Assembly: GCF_039928515.1 (NCBI RefSeq)
Contig: NZ_JBDSSZ010000233.1
Strand: one strand, 5' to 3'
DNA length: 8,437 nt
Origin: Capsulimonas sp039928515
Lineage (GTDB): Bacteria; Armatimonadota; Armatimonadia; Armatimonadales; Capsulimonadaceae
The notes under the pieces are model-generated. The model made no database searches, had not been told where the DNA came from, and saw only the letters and a program-made list of their open reading frames with translations. Position 1 is the first letter of the stretch; each line of letters opens with the position of its first letter. The translations under genes and the position numbers were made by a program. Below are positions 1-5,823 of the stretch, in pieces.

Positions 1-83
1 GTGGCAACCGACGATCGTGATGGATCACCCGGTCGAAATTTCACCGCTTACAAAAATTCATCGGTCGAATCATACACCAGTCC

Positions 84-875
84 ATGAAAGTGAGCACACG
101 TATTCTTATGGGAAACTATGTCCGCGCGGCTCTTTCGCTCGCGCTGCTGGCGGCCGCCCACCCCTCGCCGGCCGCCAAGGGTTTGGCGACAAGCCCAATT
201 ACATTTTTGAACGCCTCCGGATCCACGAACGTCACCGTCACGTACTTCAACGGCGACAGATTTGTCTCGGAGGCAACCGCCGCCGGATCGTACTGGATCT
301 CGGACAGCGGCGCCACGTATAACGCCTTTTGCACCGACCCCTTTGATTCCATTTACAATGGCGAATCCTGGAGCGTCACCAAAGCGCCGACGAGTTCAGC
401 CCTCGGCCTTTCCTCCGCGACCTATCCATACGGCCCATATAATATCAGCGCGATCGACTATATCGGCCAGTACTACACGACGGGAGGCTCGCAGGCCGCC
501 GCCCAAATCGCCGTTTGGGACCTCGTGCTTGGCGGCCATGTCTCCTACGACGCCGCAGCCGGCAATTATTTTTACGATGCGGGCAAGTTCACCGCGCTTG
601 GCGTCTCGGCAAAGGATGTCTATGAGGTCGAGCAGAAGGCTCTCCAAAGTAAAGGCAGCTCTGGATCGGTCTTTCTGAAGCAAGTGAACGGCTCACAGCC
701 TTCTCAGTTCGGACGCCCTCAGGACTTGGTGACACACGGCGAGTTCTCAAACGCCGGCAAGATCGCCGCCGTCCCGGAGCCTTCCGCTCCCCAAATGGCG
801 CTGTGTCTGGCGCTCGGAATGGGAATCGTTTGGGGAATTGGACGCCGAAAAAAGCCCGCCCCGCCGGCAGGTTGA
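84..875 (+). CDS. PEP-CTERM secreted protein with thioester-domain-like motifs (paralogue 1)
   Basis: A 263-residue exported protein. Residues 1-31 form a signal peptide: a basic start, a hydrophobic stretch around 15-25 and a likely cleavage after PAA at 29-31. The C-terminus is a PEP-CTERM sorting signal: VPEPSAP at 230-236, a hydrophobic helix at about 237-253 and the basic tail RRKK at 254-257. In known systems exosortase removes this signal and the protein goes to the surface or matrix. The core holds AFCTDPFD (Cys83) and AQIAVW at 140-145 (Gln141), resembling the Cys and TQXA motifs of thioester adhesin domains; this assignment is inference. The next gene is a close paralogue. No clear Shine-Dalgarno precedes the ATG at 84. 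Met9 (position 108) is an alternative start that would leave a shorter but usable signal peptide. No catalytic site is recognised, so the function is unknown beyond surface export. Confidence 0.85.
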   Translation: MKVSTRILMGNYVRAALSLALLAAAHPSPAAKGLATSPITFLNASGSTNVTVTYFNGDRFVSEATAAGSYWISDSGATYNAFCTDPFDSIYNGESWSVTKAPTSSALGLSSATYPYGPYNISAIDYIGQYYTTGGSQAAAQIAVWDLVLGGHVSYDAAAGNYFYDAGKFTALGVSAKDVYEVEQKALQSKGSSGSVFLKQVNGSQPSQFGRPQDLVTHGEFSNAGKIAAVPEPSAPQMALCLALGMGIVWGIGRRKKPAPPAG

Positions 876-924
876 CGCCTGCTCCGGGATACATTTAATT
901 CCGTTTCAAGCAACCGTACATATA

Positions 925-977
925 CTGTGTTATAATGTTCCTAATAAGTTTTAATTAGGAACATTATCACAACACAG
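925..977. repeat. Long inverted repeat between the two PEP-CTERM genes
   Basis: Perfect 14-bp arms (932-945 and 954-967, ATAATGTTCCTAAT and its complement) flank an 8-nt spacer. After a 3-nt bulge at 968-970 the pairing resumes with CTGTGTT (925-931) against AACACAG (971-977), giving 21 paired bases per arm. The left arm contains a consensus -10 box, TATAAT, at 931-936. It could be a terminator-like hairpin for the upstream gene (there is no U-tract), an operator around the promoter of the downstream gene, or a leader hairpin. The sequence does not decide between these. Confidence 0.8.
931..936 (+). promoter_or_regulatory. Possible -10 box (TATAAT) for the second PEP-CTERM gene
   Basis: A perfect TATAAT lies 62 bases before the TTG start, inside the long inverted repeat. 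No good -35 hexamer lies 16-18 bases upstream, so it would need an activator or be a weak promoter. An alternative is TTGACG at 872-877, overlapping the stop codon of the first gene, followed after 16 bases by TTTAAT at 894-899. Either would give the second gene its own transcript. Confidence 0.35.
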
Positions 978-997
978 GGAAAGCGGGTGTACGGATT

Positions 998-1756
998 TTG
1001 AAGACCCAAACAATTCTAAACGCACTGATCGCCATATTTATCTTAAGCGCCTCTCCTGCGCTTGCCTCCGAACATGTCACTTTTGTGGACGCATCTGGAT
1101 CGTCCGGCGTCACCGTGACATATTTCAACGGAACGAGCATTGTATCGGAGGCGACGAGCGCCGGGCAATACAACTTCACGGATGGCGTTGGAAACGTCTT
1201 CAACGCGTTCTGCACGGACCCATTCGATTCGATTTACTATGGGGAGTCCTGGGATGTGACGCGCGTTCTTACAACATCTCCAGAGGGGTTTTCCTCGATC
1301 ACGTATCCTGTTGGCCCGAACAATATCAGCGCTCTGGATTATATCGGACAGCACTATTCCGCAAATGGGTCGCAGCCTGCGGCGCAGGTGGCGGTGTGGG
1401 ATCTGGTCGTCGGCGGACATGTGTCCTATGATGCCGGAACCAATACGTATACCTATGATGCATCCAAATTTTCCGCCGACGCCGGCGTCTCCATCAAGGA
1501 CGTCTATGAGATCGAGCAGCTAGCGCTCAAAAGCCATACCAGTCAGAAATCGTACCTGCTCAAGCAGATCGACGGAACGCATCCATCCTACTATGGACGG
1601 CCGCAGGACTTGCTGACTTACAACCCCATCTTCGGCCATTCCGTCGTTCCTCCTGTCCCGGAACCCTCGGCGCCGCAAATGGCGTTCTGCCTGGCCCTCG
1701 CTTTCGGCGTCGTGCAGCTCTTTGCTCGCCGACGTAATCGCCATGCGGGCGCGTAA
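998..1756 (+). CDS. PEP-CTERM secreted protein with thioester-domain-like motifs (paralogue 2)
   Basis: A 252-residue paralogue of the preceding gene, matching it along nearly the whole length (shared NAFCTDPFDSIY, GGHVSYDA, GRPQDL and VPEPSAPQMA). The likely start is TTG at 998, because it gives an ideal signal peptide: MKTQ, a hydrophobic core to about residue 17, and SPALAS with cleavage near 23-24. No ATG or GTG fits, and the Shine-Dalgarno is weak. The mature core has FCTD (Cys72) and AQVAVW at 129-134 (Gln130), the same 58-residue spacing as in paralogue 1. The C-terminus has VPEPSAP at 220-226, a membrane helix at about 228-243 and RRR at 244-246. By family knowledge it is exported and then sorted by an exosortase encoded elsewhere. 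Its codon use is visibly less GC-rich than that of its neighbour, so the duplication is probably not recent. The molecular role is unknown. Confidence 0.85.
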   Translation: MKTQTILNALIAIFILSASPALASEHVTFVDASGSSGVTVTYFNGTSIVSEATSAGQYNFTDGVGNVFNAFCTDPFDSIYYGESWDVTRVLTTSPEGFSSITYPVGPNNISALDYIGQHYSANGSQPAAQVAVWDLVVGGHVSYDAGTNTYTYDASKFSADAGVSIKDVYEIEQLALKSHTSQKSYLLKQIDGTHPSYYGRPQDLLTYNPIFGHSVVPPVPEPSAPQMAFCLALAFGVVQLFARRRNRHAGA

Positions 1757-1776
1757 GAAACACGATTGACGGGAAG

Positions 1777-1834
1777 CATGGGGTAAGCGGCGCCGGCAGG
1801 AGAACGCGACGTTCCCGGCGAACTTACCCCCATG
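1777..1834 (+). promoter_or_regulatory. Predicted hairpin enclosing the recQ start codon
   Basis: CATGGGG-TAAG at 1777-1787 can pair with CTTACCCCCATG at 1823-1834 (one bulged C). An inner CGCCGG at 1791-1796 pairs with CCGGCG at 1815-1820. The last bases of the 3' arm are the ATG of the helicase gene. An AGGAGA at 1798-1803 lies in the loop, but at 28 bases upstream it is too far to be an ordinary ribosome binding site. If the hairpin forms in the transcript it would hide the start codon. It could instead be a weak terminator-like structure after the PEP-CTERM gene, though it has no U-tract. Confidence 0.45.
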
Positions 1835-3787
1835 CCGCCTACCCCCAAAGAACTTCTCAAAACGTACTTCGGTTTCGACGAATTCCGTCCCGGCCAGGAA
1901 GCAGTCATTGAAGGACTGATCGAGCATGGCGCGGCGCTCGCCGTATTTCCCACCGGCGGCGGGAAGTCCCTGTGCTATCAGCTGCCCGCCCTGATGTTCG
2001 AAGGCGTAACCATCGTTGTCTCCCCGCTGATCGCCCTGATGAAGGATCAGATCGACTTTCTGGTCCGTCGCGGAATCTCGGCGGCGCGGCTCGATTCGAC
2101 GCTCACCGCAGATGAAGCGCGCCGGATTTCCGAGCGGGTTCTCAGCAATGATCTCAAAATTCTCTATGTTTCTCCCGAGCGCTTCAACAACGAACGGTTT
2201 CTAGGGCTGATCGAGCGAGCGCAAATCTCGCTGTTCGCCGTGGATGAGGCGCACTGTATTTCGGAATGGGGCCACAACTTTCGTCCTGATTATTTGAAGC
2301 TCGCCGATGTCGCGCGCCGGGTGCAGGTGGAGCGCGTTCTGGCGCTGACGGCTACGGCCACGCCGAGTGTCGTTGCGGACATCTGCAAGGCGTTCAAGAT
2401 CCCCGAGGCGGGATCGACCGTGACTGGGTTCTACCGGGAAAACCTCGATCTTCTCACTACCGCCGTGGTCCCAGAGGAGCGCGACGCCATCCTGCAAAAG
2501 CGGCTGACAACACGCAAACCAGGCTCGACCATCGTTTATGTCACACTTCAGCGCACCGCCGAAGAAGTCGCCGCGCGCCTGGAGCGCGCGGGCCTTCCAG
2601 CAAAGGCGTACCATGCCGGCATGGACGAGCCGACACGGACTTCCACGCAGGATTGGTGGATGGCGGCGGACGACGGCATTGTGGTGGCGACGATCGCATT
2701 CGGCATGGGGATCGACAAGTCGGCCGTACGATACGTCTACCACTATAATCTTCCGAAGAGCCTGGAAAGCTACAGCCAGGAGATTGGGCGCGCGGGACGG
2801 GACGGCCAGCGATCTGTCGTGGAGATGCTCGCCTGCTCCACCGACATTCCGACCCTGGAAAATTTCTCTTATGGCGACACGCCCACGAAAAAAGCTCTGC
2901 GCGGACTTCTGGAAGAGCTTTTCTCCCTCGGCCCCGAGTTCGACGTCAGCGTGTTCGATCTTTCCTCGCGACACGACATCCGGATCTTAGTGCTGCGCAC
3001 GATCCTGACGTATTTGGAGCTCAGCGGCTTCATGCGCCAGACCACCCCGTTTTACGCCGCCTATGAAGTCAAACCCGTGGTCTCCATGAACGAGATTTAC
3101 GGGCAGTTTTCGGGCGAGCCGGGCCGGTTCCTGGCGGCGCTGTTCGCGCAGGCCAAGCAGGGACGTTCCTGGTATACGATCAATCCCGACAATGCGTCTG
3201 AGGCGCTCGGCCAGGAACGGCGGCGCGTGGTGCGTGCGCTGGAGCTGCTTCAGGAGCGTTCACTGGTGGAGCTGAAGGTTAGCGACGCCCGCCTGCGCTA
3301 TATCCGCTTGGAAAAAGAGCCGGACATGGGCGAGCTCACCGTGGAGCTTCAAGAGCGATTCGCGCGGCGTGAGGCGCAGGAGCAGGAGCGTCTCGGTCAT
3401 GTGCTGGAGCTTGTCAACGAAGAAGGGTGCCAGACAAACCGATTGGTGGCCTACTTCGGTGAAATCCGGGAACAGCCCTGCGGCCATTGCGGCTACTGCC
3501 GCACTGGACGCGTCCGCCCGATGACGCCCGCTCCGGAGGTCTTTCCGGAACTTGAACCGGACGAGCAGGACCAGTTCGACGCCCTTGCTGCGTCGCACAC
3601 CGCGCTCACCGAGCCGCGCCAACGAGCGCGCTTTTTGTGCGGCCTGGCCAGTCCCGCGCTCACGCGCCAAAAATTGGCGCGCCATGCGCTTTTCGGACGC
3701 CTGGAGGCCTGCCGTTTCGTCGACGTTTTGGAATGGTGTTCGCTCGAAGAGCCAGAAACAGAGGAATATGAGGACGAATTTCCATAA
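1832..3787 (+). CDS. recQ: RecQ-family ATP-dependent DNA helicase, late zinc site
   Basis: A 651-residue superfamily 2 helicase that unwinds DNA 3' to 5' in recombination and fork repair. The motifs appear in order: motif 0 at 13-22 (FGFDEFRPGQ), Walker A PTGGGKS at 40-46, SPLIALMKDQ at 64-73, DEAH at 138-141 followed by the RecQ aromatic-loop region, TATAT at 173-177, AYHAGM at 259-264, and motif VI QEIGRAGRDG at 316-325. All key ATPase residues are present. About 190 residues of winged-helix-like and coiled sequence follow the helicase core. Only then comes the zinc site: Cys533, then CGHCGYC with Cys550, Cys553 and Cys556. In E. coli RecQ the same C-X16-C-X2-C-X2-C pattern follows the core directly. 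No HRDC domain is recognisable; the tail (about 580-636) is a helical segment. The ATG at 1832 is the only start giving the usual N-terminus, and no normal Shine-Dalgarno precedes it. Confidence 0.93.
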   Translation: MPPTPKELLKTYFGFDEFRPGQEAVIEGLIEHGAALAVFPTGGGKSLCYQLPALMFEGVTIVVSPLIALMKDQIDFLVRRGISAARLDSTLTADEARRISERVLSNDLKILYVSPERFNNERFLGLIERAQISLFAVDEAHCISEWGHNFRPDYLKLADVARRVQVERVLALTATATPSVVADICKAFKIPEAGSTVTGFYRENLDLLTTAVVPEERDAILQKRLTTRKPGSTIVYVTLQRTAEEVAARLERAGLPAKAYHAGMDEPTRTSTQDWWMAADDGIVVATIAFGMGIDKSAVRYVYHYNLPKSLESYSQEIGRAGRDGQRSVVEMLACSTDIPTLENFSYGDTPTKKALRGLLEELFSLGPEFDVSVFDLSSRHDIRILVLRTILTYLELSGFMRQTTPFYAAYEVKPVVSMNEIYGQFSGEPGRFLAALFAQAKQGRSWYTINPDNASEALGQERRRVVRALELLQERSLVELKVSDARLRYIRLEKEPDMGELTVELQERFARREAQEQERLGHVLELVNEEGCQTNRLVAYFGEIREQPCGHCGYCRTGRVRPMTPAPEVFPELEPDEQDQFDALAASHTALTEPRQRARFLCGLASPALTRQKLARHALFGRLEACRFVDVLEWCSLEEPETEEYEDEFP

Positions 3788-3834
3788 AACCAACCAAGTC
3801 ACGCCCAAAACAAATCCATCAAATCAAACATGAC

Positions 3835-3863
3835 TTGACGGGGCCGCGCTCGTGTGCTACACT
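3835..3863 (+). promoter_or_regulatory. Sigma-70-type promoter of the LacI-family gene
   Basis: TTGACG at 3835-3840 and TACACT at 3858-3863 are separated by exactly 17 bases, close to consensus. Transcription would begin near 3869-3871, about 26 bases before the ATG at 3896. This excludes the upstream in-frame GTG at 3854, which lies inside the promoter, and it separates this gene from recQ. Confidence 0.75.
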
Positions 3864-3895
3864 TTGACATCACCCACCCGTTTCTAGGACACCTA

Positions 3896-4894
3896 ATGGC
3901 CACCATCACCGATGTCGCACGCGCGAGCGGAGTCTCCGTAGCGACAGTTTCGTATGTCATCAATAACGGCCCCAAGAACGTCCTGCCCGAGACGCGCGAC
4001 CGCGTGCTGAAGGCAGTCGAAGAACTTGGCTATCGTCCCAACCTGCTCGCGCGCGGATTGGTGCGACGGCGCACCGATATGATCGGCCTGCTGATCTATC
4101 ACCTGAGCAGCCCCTTCTTTGCGACCGTCGCCGCGACCGTCGAGGCGCATGGGCACGATCTTGGGCTGCACACGATCGTCGACGGCGAGCGACGGTTTCG
4201 CACCGACGGCAAGCATCAGGGCAAGCTTTCGGCATGGCCGCTGGATGGCGCGCTGATCTGGGCGGACACCGGCGAGGATCTGTCGGGATACCTGGGCGAA
4301 GCCGCCCGTCTGCCGATTGTCTACATCGGCCACGACCGTCCGAACGCGGACTGTGTGACCATCGACTTCCATGACGGCGCCAATCAAGCGCTCTCGCACT
4401 TGACGGAGCGCGGCCGGCGTCGGATCGGCTTCGTCACCACTCAATCTCCCGCCCAGGTCACGGCCGCCACCGAAGGTCGCGTTCGCGCTTATCACGATCA
4501 TTGCGCCGCCGTCGGCTCCGAGCCGTGGGTTGTGCATGTCGCCGAAACGCCGTCGGTTCGGGATGGTGGGCTGGCGGCCGGAGCGCAGATCGCCGCGCTT
4601 CCGCCGGACCAGCGTCCGGACGCGCTATTCTGCTACACAGACCTCGTCGCCGTCGGAGTCTTCCGCGGACTGCGGCGCGGCGGAGTGCGAGTCCCTGAGG
4701 ACATCTCTGTCGTCGGCTTCGATGGCATTGAAGAAGGGCGTTTCCTGGACACCCCACTCACCACCATTTGGACTCCGATCGACAACCTCTGCCATGAAGC
4801 TCTGACTCTGCTGCAGCGGCGAATCGCATCGAACGAAGGACCACCCGAGCAGCGCCTCCTCAAAGCCGAATTGCGTGTTGGCGGGACCAGCTAA
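3896..4894 (+). CDS. LacI/GalR-family transcriptional repressor
   Basis: A 332-residue DNA-binding regulator. Residues 3-22 (ITDVARASGVSVATVSYVIN) form the LacI helix-turn-helix, and RPNLLARGL at 47-55 is the hinge helix. Residues about 60-330 are the periplasmic-binding-protein-like fold that binds an effector, normally a sugar, and dimerises. Typical landmarks are IGLLI near 63, SPFFATV at 72-78, CYTDLVAVGVFRGL at 246-259 and VVGFDGIEEGRFLDTPLTT at 272-290. The ATG at 3896 is preceded by AGGA at 3886-3889 with 6 bases of spacing. A longer reading from GTG at 3854 is unlikely because that codon lies in the promoter. No sugar transporter or glycosidase is adjacent and no palindromic LacI operator is seen near the gene, so the target and ligand are unknown. 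Confidence 0.93.
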   Translation: MATITDVARASGVSVATVSYVINNGPKNVLPETRDRVLKAVEELGYRPNLLARGLVRRRTDMIGLLIYHLSSPFFATVAATVEAHGHDLGLHTIVDGERRFRTDGKHQGKLSAWPLDGALIWADTGEDLSGYLGEAARLPIVYIGHDRPNADCVTIDFHDGANQALSHLTERGRRRIGFVTTQSPAQVTAATEGRVRAYHDHCAAVGSEPWVVHVAETPSVRDGGLAAGAQIAALPPDQRPDALFCYTDLVAVGVFRGLRRGGVRVPEDISVVGFDGIEEGRFLDTPLTTIWTPIDNLCHEALTLLQRRIASNEGPPEQRLLKAELRVGGTS

Positions 4895-5007
4895 ACAGAC
4901 GTTTTTGACGGTCTCTGCGCTCGTTGCAAGCCGTTGCTAAAAACCAAAAAAGTCGCGTTTTTCGGCAAAAATTTCTCAGAAAAATTGACTCGAATCTTCC
5001 TGCGAAT

Positions 5008-5040
5008 CGACTCGGATTCCCGTTCGGAATCCCGGAGTCG
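5008..5040. repeat. Bulged inverted repeat downstream of the LacI gene
   Basis: CGACTC at 5008-5013 and GGATTCC at 5014-5020 pair with GGAATCC at 5026-5032 and GAGTCG at 5035-5040. The loop is 5 nt (5021-5025), and two bases (5033-5034) are bulged. Thirteen pairs form in total. A T-rich stretch follows but no uninterrupted U-tract, so it may be a weak terminator or a binding site. Confidence 0.6.
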
Positions 5041-5041
5041 T

Positions 5042-5059
5042 TGGGTATTATATTACCCA
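5042..5059. promoter_or_regulatory. Palindromic operator-like site over a possible -10 region
   Basis: TGGGTA (5042-5047) and TACCCA (5054-5059) are perfect 6-bp arms around TTATAT. TATTAT at 5046-5051 could be a -10 box, with a poor -35 (TTCGGA, 5023-5028) 17 bases upstream. That would give the downstream gene a leader of about 115 bases. The placement suggests a repressor site on the promoter of the gene at 5175, but nothing in the window identifies the regulator. Confidence 0.35.
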
Positions 5060-5161
5060 CCAGCGCGGTGGAGTCCTGAGAGTCCCCGCGTTGATCCGCC
5101 AAACCGCTGTCGATAAACCAAAAAAATTGAGCAAATTGGATCGAGCCACACGCAGGAAAAT

Positions 5162-5166
5162 AGGAG
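5162..5166 (+). promoter_or_regulatory. Ribosome binding site AGGAG
   Basis: AGGAG lies 8 bases before the ATG at 5175. It fixes that start over the in-frame Met25 at 5247. Confidence 0.75.
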
Positions 5167-5174
5167 TCGACTGA

Positions 5175-5744
5175 ATGGACGAGGGATCAACAAATTCCGC
5201 AGGAAAGAAGAAGGAAACGCAAGGCGCAACAGCAATAGGCTCAGAGATGGAGCAGCGGGTCCGCAGTCATTTTTCTCGGTATACGCTGACCCACTACACG
5301 GTGACGGAGCTGATCACCATGTCGTCCGTGATCGAGCGGATGGCGCCGGGTAAAAACCCAATGGACCTGGCGGGATTCATGGACTGGGCGACGGGACGTC
5401 TGCTGGGACGCCTGGAGCAACTGCCGGGAATGCCCAACGAGAGCGAACTCTTCCCGCTCGGCCTGATGGGCGTCAACGAAACCAGCAAGAACTACTACGG
5501 ACATCAGTTCCACGAGCTCGCGCCGGCGCAGCGCGATGTGGTTCTGCGATCTATCGAGGACGGAGTCGCTCCCGGAAGCATCTGGCAGCAGATCCCGTCG
5601 GATTACTTTTACCGCCGATTTTACACCAAGGTTCTGCACGGCCTCTTCGCCGAGCAGAAAGAGTGGACACGCATCGGGATCCTCCGCAGCCCCGATCCCA
5701 CCGACCGGAAACGCGATTCGCAGTCATTTCTGCAAATCACCTAA
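5175..5744 (+). CDS. Gluconate 2-dehydrogenase subunit 3-like protein (orphan)
   Basis: A 189-residue protein resembling the gluconate 2-dehydrogenase subunit 3 family. That family is a small helical partner of membrane-linked GMC flavin dehydrogenases that oxidise sugars or polyols. The matching parts are the helix TVTELITMSSVIERMAPG at 42-59, the segment FHELAPAQRDVVLRSIEDG at 112-130 and the C-terminal FYTKVLHGLFAE...WTRIG at 149-168. Several features are atypical. There is no Tat or Sec signal, although the N-terminal 25 residues are polar and charged. The YGGN-type segment usual between the last two helices is missing. No dehydrogenase or cytochrome gene is adjacent. It could therefore work in the cytoplasm or with a partner encoded elsewhere. 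The assignment rests on pattern similarity only and could be a distant relative. The start is set by a good ribosome binding site. Confidence 0.6.
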   Translation: MDEGSTNSAGKKKETQGATAIGSEMEQRVRSHFSRYTLTHYTVTELITMSSVIERMAPGKNPMDLAGFMDWATGRLLGRLEQLPGMPNESELFPLGLMGVNETSKNYYGHQFHELAPAQRDVVLRSIEDGVAPGSIWQQIPSDYFYRRFYTKVLHGLFAEQKEWTRIGILRSPDPTDRKRDSQSFLQIT

Positions 5745-5763
5745 TTGCCCGCAAGCACTTATC

Positions 5764-5800
5764 AAACAGCCCGCGCCAAACAATGGCGCGGGCTGTTTTT
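5764..5800. terminator. Bidirectional terminator between convergent genes
   Basis: A perfect 15-bp, GC-rich stem (5764-5778 with 5784-5798) and a 5-nt loop. On the plus strand the stem runs into TTTTT at 5796-5800, a classical intrinsic terminator 20 bases after the stop at 5744. On the minus strand it lies 24 bases beyond the oxidoreductase stop, so it can serve that gene as well, though with only a short U-run. Confidence 0.9.
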
Positions 5801-5823
5801 GTATTTCAGGCAATCGACAATAC

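Larger units (their letters stand above)
4895..5174. other. 280-bp intergenic region with dyads, no gene seen
   Basis: This gap holds no credible gene. Its first half is AT-rich, and no convincing U-tract terminator follows the LacI gene. It contains three dyads. One is a 13-bp bulged hairpin at 5008-5040. The second is an 18-bp palindromic site at 5042-5059. The third is a small CCACC/GGTGG stem at 5057-5071. The 3' end has the ribosome binding site of the next gene. The leader from about 5060 to 5160 does not match a riboswitch that I can recognise. Confidence 0.6.

Noticed and set aside
17..28. GTGAT-GG-ATCAC palindrome upstream of the first gene
   Set aside because: Five-bp arms are common by chance and there is no promoter near it to give it context.
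2201..2974. A 257-codon open frame on the minus strand inside recQ
   Set aside because: It is antisense to the conserved helicase motifs and has no recognisable domain or ribosome binding site.
3854..3895. GTG at 3854 as start of the LacI-family protein
   Set aside because: The codon lies within the promoter spacer next to the -10 box, before the expected transcription start. ATG at 3896 has a proper Shine-Dalgarno and gives the normal family N-terminus.
5061..5115. TPP-riboswitch-like CTGAGA in the leader before 5175
   Set aside because: Only the short CTGAGA matches. The ACCC, GAACCTGATC and closing GGG elements of the TPP aptamer are absent, and the gene is not thiamine-related.
4934..5116. 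A 60-codon open frame in the intergenic region
   Set aside because: It runs through all three dyads, has no good start or ribosome binding site and has a low-complexity, Arg/Ser-rich translation.
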